The notes beneath the pieces are model-generated. The model made no database searches. It was not told the DNA's origin and saw only the letters and a program-made list of their open reading frames with translations. The translations under genes were made by a program, and so were the position numbers. From Spiro-02 sp964465155 (GTDB taxonomy: Bacteria; Spirochaetota; Spirochaetia; Sphaerochaetales; Sphaerochaetaceae): a stretch of 64,000 bases of DNA. This document shows positions 58,451 to 64,000 of this stretch, piece by piece (the stretch's first letter is position 1; every line of letters begins with the position of its first letter). Where the stretch lies: contig CAYXIH010000002.1 in NCBI GenBank assembly GCA_964465155.1, positions 76,982 to 140,981 on the forward strand, in the 5' to 3' direction.

Positions 58451-59212
58451 ATGAAGTTCATCAGGATATTCTTTGCAGGTCTGATAGTGATCCCTGCACT
58501 ATTGCTCTCGTTGTTTGTCTCCATTATCCCTGCAGGGATCATGAAGCTGTTCGGAGGCAAGAAAGCCGCCGGCAAGTGGATGAGAGTCAATGGGCACTTC
58601 ATCGCCGACCTGATCCTCTTCATGCTCAACGTGAAGGTCACTGTCCAAGGACGCGAGAACATTCCCCCCGAGGGAACTCCCGTCTGCTTCATGGCAAACC
58701 ACCAGAGCCTGCTGGATGTGCCGGTGGTCTGCGGACCGCTTCGCATCTGGGCTGGGTTCATCTCCAAGAAAGAGATCAAGAAGGTCCCGATCATCAACTG
58801 GTGGGTCAGCTCGATCAACAGTGTCTATATCGACCGCAAGAGTCCCCGTTCCTCCATCGAGGCAATCCTCAAGGGTGTGCAGAACATCAAGGATGGAATT
58901 CCCATGTTCATCTTCCCAGAGGGAACCCGCAGCAAGACCGGCAAGTTGGGTGAGTTCAAGAATGGTTCGCTCAAGCTTGCTACCCGCGCTAAGGCCACGA
59001 TAGTCCCGATAGTCATCAAGGGTGACCGTGCGGGCTTGGAGGGGATCAAGAACCTCAAGCGGGTGCATGTCTCGGTGAGTGTCTGCAAGCCTGTGGATAC
59101 AGCCCAGATGGATGAAGAGCAGATCAAGGAATTGCCGCAGGTAATCTACGGCGAGATGACCAAGACCTTCAACGCTCTGCCCGATACCAACACCAAGCAG
59201 CTGGAGCATTGA
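58451..59212 (+). CDS. plsC: 1-acyl-sn-glycerol-3-phosphate acyltransferase
   Basis: A 253-residue inner-membrane acyltransferase that makes phosphatidic acid. ATG 58451 follows GGAGG. An N-terminal hydrophobic helix (about 4-28) precedes Asn-His-Gln-Ser-Leu-Leu-Asp (the H-x4-D active site) and Phe-Pro-Glu-Gly-Thr-Arg-Ser. Its stop is 2 bp before the ECF ATPase start. Confidence 0.9.
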   Translation: MKFIRIFFAGLIVIPALLLSLFVSIIPAGIMKLFGGKKAAGKWMRVNGHFIADLILFMLNVKVTVQGRENIPPEGTPVCFMANHQSLLDVPVVCGPLRIWAGFISKKEIKKVPIINWWVSSINSVYIDRKSPRSSIEAILKGVQNIKDGIPMFIFPEGTRSKTGKLGEFKNGSLKLATRAKATIVPIVIKGDRAGLEGIKNLKRVHVSVSVCKPVDTAQMDEEQIKELPQVIYGEMTKTFNALPDTNTKQLEH

Positions 59213-59214
59213 CC

Positions 59215-60654
59215 ATGGCATTGGCCGTCGACCTGCAGGACATCTCCTTCTCCTACAGGGATTGGGAGCATGGGGCCCACCAAGCGTGTGCCCCATTATT
59301 TTCACACCTCTCCGTGTCTCTGGAACAGGGCCAGCGGATGCTGGTCCTAGCCCCTCCAGGCAGTGGCAAGACTACACTGGCTCGGATGATGGTAGGCATG
59401 ATCCCCAAGTATATGGATGGCACCCTCACTGGGAGCTTGTGCATCGATGGGGTGAACCTTGCCGACATCCAGCCATGGGACTTGGTGACCCGCTGCGGGT
59501 ACGTCTCCCAAAATCCATTGGACGAGCTGGTGGCCACCACGTGTGAGGATGAGATAGCATTTCCCTTGGAATCATTGGGGATGCCACGCTATGAGATAGT
59601 GCGGCGAGTACGCAGTGCACTGGATATGTGGGGCTTGGTCCCGATGCAGGGTGCCTCTGCCCAACAACTCTCCGGAGGGGAACGTAAGCGGCTGCTGCTT
59701 GCCGTCCAGGAGGCGGTTGACCCCCATGTGTGGATACTCGACGAATCCTTTGACGACCTTGACGAGCAGTGGCGTGAAAAGCTGCTGAAGAGAATCAGCT
59801 CGCGCAAGCAGTCGACAATTGTGTTTGCGGCTCGGTACATCGACCAATTCAGGGGGACGTTCGACTCTTATGCCATGATGAGTGATGGACAGCTGCAGGT
59901 GGGCAGTGAGGATGAGATAGTCCTTGCGTTCAACCAGCTGTGCGATTCGCAGGGAACCCAAGATGATGAACAAGAGCCCATGGTATTGTCTGAGAAGCAT
60001 ATCTTCTCCTGCGTGGACCTCCAGGTGGAGCGTACCCGCTCCTCCGCTCCCACGCTCACCCCATTTCGGCTGGATGTCCCCCATTTTGCTCTGGAGTCCA
60101 ATACCATCACATCGTTGTGTGGACCCAACGGCAGCGGGAAGAGCACGTTCAGCCGCCTTGCCTGTGGCTTGGACAAGCCCGACAGTGGCACGATCCTCAT
60201 AGACGGGGTGGCAGCCACCTCTGCGGTACTGAACAGGAGCGTCGGGTATCTCTTCCAGAATCCCGACTTCCAGATCTTCCTCCCCACCGTCGCAGACGAA
60301 CTGGCGTGGAGCTTGCGCCGTGCAAAGCTGGGCAAGGATGCGATCAAGGCGAAGGTGCAGGAGTGTGCCGACCTCTTCCACCTGGATGTTGCTGCAACCC
60401 CTGCGACAATGAGCTTTGGACTGCGCAAGACATTGCAGGCGGCTGTCTACTACCTCCTTGACCGTCCGTTCTATATCTTGGATGAGCTGGACAGCGCACT
60501 GACGTATGAGCGGGCGTTCGAGCTGATCCAGCTGCTGGCACGCAACGGCGCTGGCATCCTCCTGATCACCCACGACAAGACCTTTGCAGATGCGGTGGCA
60601 AGCAAGTCATACGTCATCGAGTCTGGACGCATGCACCAGGAGGCGGGACGATGA
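59215..60654 (+). CDS. Fused ECF transporter ATPase (EcfA1-EcfA2-like)
   Basis: A 479-residue protein with two ABC ATPase domains. Domain 1 has Ala-Pro-Pro-Gly-Ser-Gly-Lys-Thr-Thr, Leu-Ser-Gly-Gly-Glu and Ile-Leu-Asp-Glu-Ser. Domain 2 (from about 265) has a good Walker A, Gly-Pro-Asn-Gly-Ser-Gly-Lys-Ser-Thr, and Walker B Ile-Leu-Asp-Glu-Leu-Asp, but its signature is Met-Ser-Phe-Gly-Leu in place of Leu-Ser-Gly-Gly-Gln. It energises the transporter formed with the next two genes. The start is the ATG at 59215, after GGAG; the following EcfT gene overlaps as ATGA. Confidence 0.88.
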   Translation: MALAVDLQDISFSYRDWEHGAHQACAPLFSHLSVSLEQGQRMLVLAPPGSGKTTLARMMVGMIPKYMDGTLTGSLCIDGVNLADIQPWDLVTRCGYVSQNPLDELVATTCEDEIAFPLESLGMPRYEIVRRVRSALDMWGLVPMQGASAQQLSGGERKRLLLAVQEAVDPHVWILDESFDDLDEQWREKLLKRISSRKQSTIVFAARYIDQFRGTFDSYAMMSDGQLQVGSEDEIVLAFNQLCDSQGTQDDEQEPMVLSEKHIFSCVDLQVERTRSSAPTLTPFRLDVPHFALESNTITSLCGPNGSGKSTFSRLACGLDKPDSGTILIDGVAATSAVLNRSVGYLFQNPDFQIFLPTVADELAWSLRRAKLGKDAIKAKVQECADLFHLDVAATPATMSFGLRKTLQAAVYYLLDRPFYILDELDSALTYERAFELIQLLARNGAGILLITHDKTFADAVASKSYVIESGRMHQEAGR

Positions 60655-61436
60655 CCACCAGTACCTATGTCTCTGGACGCGGTGTGCTGTACCGCACCGA
60701 TCCCAGGGCTAAGCTGTTGTTCCTGCTGCTCATGTGCATCTGGTTCTTCCTTCCCATCAGCTTGTGGGGAGCGTGGCTGGTTGTCGCTGCATTGGTGCTG
60801 ACCAGCTTGTTGTCGGTGGGTCCCAAGGAGACGCGCAACGTCGTGCTGACGATCTTGCCCATGCTGGCGTTCATGGTGCTGTTCATGCCCCTGAGCGAAC
60901 GGAATTCACAAGCATTGTGGCGGATTGGGAGCCTGACGGTCCTGACCCAAGGTGGACTTCTGCAGACCCTGCGGCTGATGAGCCGGTTCGTAGGGATCAC
61001 ATTCACATGCACCTTGGTGCTGCAGACCACCCAGATGGCCGACATGATGCTGGCACTGCGCTGGTACCGGCTTCCCTACAAGGCCTCGTTGGTGGTCACC
61101 CTGGCGTTCCGGTTCATCCCATTCATCGCAGACAGCTTTACCCAGATCCGGGAGTCCCACAAGCTGCGGGACCCCAATGTCGACGAGCAGGAGGGAAAGA
61201 AACGCAAGGGGATCAGGAGCAAGGCAGGGGAGTTGATCCCCACCCTTACCAGTGCCCTGGTGGTGGCATTGCGCTCGATCCCTACCTTGGCCATGAGCTT
61301 GGAGCACCGTGGGTTCGGACTTCCGGGGAAACGGACATCCTACCGGGTTCTCCCCGTAAACTTGAGGCTCTTTACCGACTTGCTCATTTCCTTTATCATT
61401 CCTCTCATTCTCGGCTTTCTCTTTTGGGTAGGTTAG
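60651..61436 (+). CDS. ecfT: ECF transporter transmembrane protein EcfT
   Basis: A 261-residue scaffold subunit with membrane helices at both ends and the two cytosolic coupling helices: one with Met-Leu-Ala-Leu-Arg-Trp-Tyr-Arg-Leu-Pro and one with Ser-Leu-Glu-His-Arg-Gly-Phe-Gly-Leu-Pro-Gly, the expected Ala-Arg-Gly-type motifs that dock in the ATPases. A basic insertion with Glu-Gly-Lys-Lys-Arg-Lys lies between. The ATG overlaps the ATPase stop. Confidence 0.88.
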   Translation: MTTSTYVSGRGVLYRTDPRAKLLFLLLMCIWFFLPISLWGAWLVVAALVLTSLLSVGPKETRNVVLTILPMLAFMVLFMPLSERNSQALWRIGSLTVLTQGGLLQTLRLMSRFVGITFTCTLVLQTTQMADMMLALRWYRLPYKASLVVTLAFRFIPFIADSFTQIRESHKLRDPNVDEQEGKKRKGIRSKAGELIPTLTSALVVALRSIPTLAMSLEHRGFGLPGKRTSYRVLPVNLRLFTDLLISFIIPLILGFLFWVG

Positions 61437-61473
61437 AAGCTGGCCGGGAGTCAAATCATCACCGAGGTACTTC

Positions 61474-62043
61474 ATGCCCCAGAACAAGTCAGACAAATCA
61501 GCTCTCAAGGTGGCCCTCATAGCCATCCTCACCGCCGTTACCGTGGTTTTTACCCTGGTAGTCAAAATTCCGACAGCAAAGGGGTATCTGAACCTCAGTG
61601 ATGTGGCAATCTGCTTCACTGCCTTTACATTTGGACCCTGGACTGCGTTCATCGCTGGTGGCCTGGGAACTGCCCTTGCCGACCTGATCAGCGGATATGT
61701 TCAGTGGGCTCCGATCTCGTTTGTGGTGCATGGGCTGGAAGGCCTTGCAATTGCCTTGTTGGTTAGAAACAAGATCAAGGCACAGGTGGTTCGTCCTGAC
61801 GGGGCGCTTGAGGAACCCAAGCCCCTGCCGTTCTACCGGAGAATACTTGCCGGTCTGGTGGGTATGGTGATCGTAGCAGGTGGGTACTTCCTCCTTGGCG
61901 GTCTCTTCATCAGTGGTTTCTCGGTCGCTGCGCTTGAAATCCCAGCGAATCTGGTTCAAAGTGGTGTTGGCGTCATCTTGGGTCTGGCTGTTTCCATGGC
62001 GGTGCGCAAGGCGTATCCCCCCGTACAGTCCCTGACTTGGTGA
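61474..62043 (+). CDS. ECF transporter S component
   Basis: A 189-residue, about six-helix substrate-binding membrane protein of the ECF-type S component group (ECF-ribofla_trS-like). Helix 1 carries Ala-Leu-Ile-Ala-Ile-Leu-Thr-Ala, the small-residue motif that contacts EcfT; Phe-Thr-Phe-Gly-Pro-Trp and Gly-Leu-Gly-Thr-Ala-Leu-Ala-Asp-Leu follow. A polar loop (about 107-125) splits the helices. GAGG precedes the ATG. Substrate is unknown: no vitamin riboswitch was found upstream. The gene order ATPase, EcfT, S argues for a dedicated transporter. Confidence 0.82.
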   Translation: MPQNKSDKSALKVALIAILTAVTVVFTLVVKIPTAKGYLNLSDVAICFTAFTFGPWTAFIAGGLGTALADLISGYVQWAPISFVVHGLEGLAIALLVRNKIKAQVVRPDGALEEPKPLPFYRRILAGLVGMVIVAGGYFLLGGLFISGFSVAALEIPANLVQSGVGVILGLAVSMAVRKAYPPVQSLTW

Positions 62044-62071
62044 CCCGTTGAAAGACAAGGAGATAAATAGC

Positions 62072-63625
62072 ATGCAGCAGTTCGCATATGACACGATCGT
62101 CGTGTTGGATTTTGGAGCACAGTACAGCCAGCTCATTGCCCGTAGGGTGCGTGAGCTGCATGTCTACAGCCAGATCGTACCGTATACGATTCCGGCTGAG
62201 GACCTGCGCAAGATGGCTCCCAAGGGAATCATCTTCAGTGGAGGGCCTGCAAGCGTCAGCGCAGAAGGTTCGCCACGTCCCGATCCAGCGATTTTCTCGT
62301 TGGGCATTCCCATACTCGGTATCTGCTATGGCCTGCAGGTCATGAGCATCATGAATGGCGGTGCAGTGCGTCGCCCTGACCACCGTGAATATGGCTTGGC
62401 AAACGTGGATATCCTCCAGCAGGACTCTGTCCTGCTCAATGGGGTTCCCGCAGGTTCTCAGGTATGGATGAGCCATGGGGATTCGGTAGTTGCAATCCCA
62501 GAGGGATTCACCAATACCGGTTCCACCCCCAATTGCCAGTTTACCGTCATCGAGGATGACAACCGCAAGTGGTATGGCGTCCAGTTCCACCCCGAGGTGG
62601 TACATTCCACTGATGGAACCAAGATGCTCTCCAACTTCGTCAACAACGTGTGCCATGCCAAGGCGGACTGGAGCATGGACTCGTTCATCAGCCAGGCTGT
62701 GCAGGAGATCCGGGCCAAGGTAGGCGACAAGCAGGTGCTGTGTGGCCTCTCCGGTGGCGTTGACTCCTCAGTTGCCGCTGCCTTGATCCACAAGGCTATC
62801 GGTGACCAGTTGGTATGTGTGTTCGTCAACAACGGCTTGCTGCGCAAAGGCGAAGCCGATATGGTCCTTGAGCTGTTCGGCAAGCACTTCAACATGCGGC
62901 TGCAGTATGCTGACGCAGAGGATGACTTCCTGCTGGCCCTCTCGGGCATCTCTGATCCCGAGACCAAGCGCAAGATCATCGGCAAGGTCTTCATCGATGT
63001 CTTCTATAGGGAAGCCCGCAAGGCTGGAGATATCTCCTTCCTGGCCCAGGGCACTCTGTATCCCGATGTCATCGAGAGCAAGTCTCCCAGTGGCGGTCCG
63101 TCTGCTACGATCAAGAGCCACCACAATGTCGGTGGCCTTCCTGAGGACCTCAAGTGGGACTTGCTGGAACCGCTTCGTGAGCTGTTCAAGGATGAAGTGA
63201 GGGAACTGGGCAAAGAGCTTGGCCTTCCCGACGAATTGGTCTACCGCCATCCGTTCCCAGGTCCAGGCCTGGGCGTCAGATGTGTCGGAGAGATCACCAA
63301 GGAACGCTTGGATACACTGCGTGACGTCGATGCCATCTTCATCGAGGAGATCCGCAAGGCGAATCTCTATGATGACATCTGGCAGGCATTGGCTTGCTTG
63401 CTTCCCGTCAAGAGCGTCGGGGTGCAGGGTGACGAGCGCACCTACCGTGAGGTATGTACCCTCCGTGCCGTGACCAGTGAGGATGCAATGACTGCAGACT
63501 GGTTCCGCTTCCCACCGGAAGTACTCCAGCGTGCAGCGAACAGGATCTGCAACGAGGTTGCCGGAGTCAACCGCGTCCTGTACGACATCACCTCAAAGCC
63601 ACCTGGGACCATCGAGTGGGAATAA
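62072..63625 (+). CDS. guaA: GMP synthase (glutamine-hydrolysing)
   Basis: A 517-residue enzyme converting XMP to GMP. ATG 62072 has AAGGAG upstream; a TTG at 62048 is in frame but unsupported. The class I amidotransferase domain has Gly-Ile-Cys-Tyr-Gly-Leu-Gln (nucleophile Cys) and His-Pro-Glu. The synthetase has the PP-loop Gly-Leu-Ser-Gly-Gly-Val-Asp-Ser-Ser, and the dimerisation domain ends with Pro-Pro-Gly-Thr-Ile-Glu-Trp-Glu, the family's usual C-terminus. Confidence 0.97.
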   Translation: MQQFAYDTIVVLDFGAQYSQLIARRVRELHVYSQIVPYTIPAEDLRKMAPKGIIFSGGPASVSAEGSPRPDPAIFSLGIPILGICYGLQVMSIMNGGAVRRPDHREYGLANVDILQQDSVLLNGVPAGSQVWMSHGDSVVAIPEGFTNTGSTPNCQFTVIEDDNRKWYGVQFHPEVVHSTDGTKMLSNFVNNVCHAKADWSMDSFISQAVQEIRAKVGDKQVLCGLSGGVDSSVAAALIHKAIGDQLVCVFVNNGLLRKGEADMVLELFGKHFNMRLQYADAEDDFLLALSGISDPETKRKIIGKVFIDVFYREARKAGDISFLAQGTLYPDVIESKSPSGGPSATIKSHHNVGGLPEDLKWDLLEPLRELFKDEVRELGKELGLPDELVYRHPFPGPGLGVRCVGEITKERLDTLRDVDAIFIEEIRKANLYDDIWQALACLLPVKSVGVQGDERTYREVCTLRAVTSEDAMTADWFRFPPEVLQRAANRICNEVAGVNRVLYDITSKPPGTIEWE

Positions 63626-63643
63626 AATAAGAGCAACAACTTT

Positions 63644-63673
63644 GTATGGCTACACGAAATCGTGTAGCCATAC
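63644..63673. repeat. 30-bp palindrome after guaA
   Basis: GTATGGCTACACGA (63644-63657) and TCGTGTAGCCATAC (63660-63673) are perfect 14-bp complements around AA. No T-tract follows on either strand, so termination would have to be T-tract independent, or the site may bind protein. Confidence 0.6.
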
Positions 63674-63944
63674 GTGTATTCGGACCCTTTGCCAGTAAGT
63701 GCTGAGTATTGCACCCCATGTTGTTTCCTGCTGTAGAATTTGCTCACAAAGGCTGCTAGAAGGTTGGAAGATATTCCTGGTATATGCTATCCAGATTCAG
63801 AAAAGGAGAGGTTGAAGACTCCCATCCAACAGTTTTCATCTTTATACAAACAGCTTCTCGAGATTGTCAGTAACGTTTATTATTGTAGGCGGTATATATA
63901 AATTTGTTTATAATAGTAAACATTAACAAGGCAGGATCGTAAAA
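63674..63944. other. A+T-rich intergenic region
   Basis: This stretch has no intact gene. It includes the coding-like relic at 63737-63901 and, at 63909-63914, a TATAAT box inside the near-palindrome GTTTATAATAGTAAAC upstream of the last ORF. Confidence 0.4.
63737..63901 (+). pseudogene. Possible gene relic
   Basis: A 54-codon open stretch without a start codon reads Lys-Ala-Ala-Arg-Arg-Leu-Glu-Asp-Ile-Pro-Gly then Lys-Glu-Arg-Leu-Lys-Thr-Pro-Ile-Gln-Gln-Phe and ends at TAA 63901. A neighbouring frame just upstream reads Val-Glu-Phe-Ala-His-Lys and would join by a frameshift. It looks like a decayed protein gene of unrecognised family. Confidence 0.25.
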
Positions 63945-64000
63945 ATGAAAAAAGCAGCATATAATATACTTCCTCCTACTGTGAATATATTGAAACAAAT
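63945..64000 (+). CDS. Start of an ORF cut by the window edge, possibly an HTH regulator
   Basis: Eighteen codons from ATG 63945, beginning Met-Lys-Lys-Ala-Ala-Tyr-Asn-Ile-Leu-Pro-Pro, are visible before the window ends. There is an AAGGCAGG-type site 12 bp upstream and a TATAAT box at 63909-63914. The N-terminal pattern is like that of short Xre-type helix-turn-helix proteins that open with a Leu-Pro-x-Thr stretch before the HTH, but too little is present to be sure. Confidence 0.35.
   Translation, partial: MKKAAYNILPPTVNILKQ

Noticed and set aside
61437..61473. Vitamin riboswitch before the ECF S component
   Set aside because: The gap is only 37 bases, too short for any known vitamin riboswitch; the leader of plsC (58374-58450) also lacks conserved cores.
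1..64000. tRNA, rRNA or replication origin
   Set aside because: No cloverleaf-like sequence with CCA-type end, no rRNA segment and no cluster of DnaA-box-like sequences was noticed by eye; a covariance search would be needed to exclude small RNAs.

Overview
The window is a gene-dense bacterial chromosome segment of fairly high G+C, with about 46 protein-coding genes. The best guess for the source is a non-pathogenic spirochaete close to Sphaerochaetaceae. This rests on protein character only: a P13-like membrane protein, a dephospho-CoA kinase with a Cys-x-Gly-Lys-Asn P-loop, several small phenylalanine-terminated outer-membrane barrel proteins, and many lipoproteins. No rRNA, tRNA or CRISPR array was seen. 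The organism call is inference.

Layout. 1-5170: a Pro/Glu/Val/Ala-rich outer-membrane barrel protein, then a more A+T-rich accessory patch (IS1182-like relic, MFS efflux gene, IS110-like relic), then a beta-helix lipoprotein. 5190-13390: P13-like protein, a MazG-like/Fic gene pair, a tannase-type lipoprotein esterase, an InlB-repeat lipoprotein, an atypical PfkB kinase, a D-lactate dehydrogenase and MscL. 13400-18780: RlmKL, Hsp33 and FtsH on the minus strand, with an 81-bp inverted-repeat-bounded element between hslO and ftsH. 18850-22250: an iron-sulfur flavoprotein-like gene divergent from a TetR regulator, followed by oleate hydratase. 22500-29930: a six-gene unit (TolC-like, HlyD/MacA-like, MacB ATPase, MacB permease, histidine kinase, sigma-54 response regulator). 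30010-35750: PepF-like peptidase overlapping a TrmA/RumA-type RNA methyltransferase, then a RelB/RelE-type toxin-antitoxin pair in an A+T-rich insert, then NadE. 35970-42650: outer-membrane barrel protein; a chain of small membrane protein, MBL hydrolase, polA, coaE and a large helical-repeat protein. 42830-47060: MFS transporter and the EF-P beta-lysylation module (KamA/EpmB-like, EF-P, EpmA). 47140-53855: mnmE, mnmG, rsmG and ftsK. 53900-63625: class IV aminotransferase, DEAD-box helicase with a basic disordered tail, MsbA-like exporter, PlsC, a complete ECF importer (fused ATPases, EcfT, S component) and guaA. The window ends in A+T-rich sequence with a gene relic and the start of a further ORF.

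How the genes work together. Housekeeping information genes dominate: rRNA and tRNA modification (rlmKL, mnmE/mnmG, rsmG, RumA-type), EF-P activation, DNA replication and segregation (polA, ftsK), proteostasis (ftsH, hslO, pepF). They are interspersed with surface and transport functions. Accessory DNA is confined to three spots: about 1259-3503, about 32913-33741 and the last 360 bases. The points most worth following are a Pol I with an N-terminal extension carrying a beta-clamp-like peptide, a MazG-Fic pair with a fused VbhA-like antitoxin helix, a toxin-antitoxin insert bracketed by a copy of the neighbouring gene's 3' end, and several genes whose promoter geometry predicts leaderless mRNAs.
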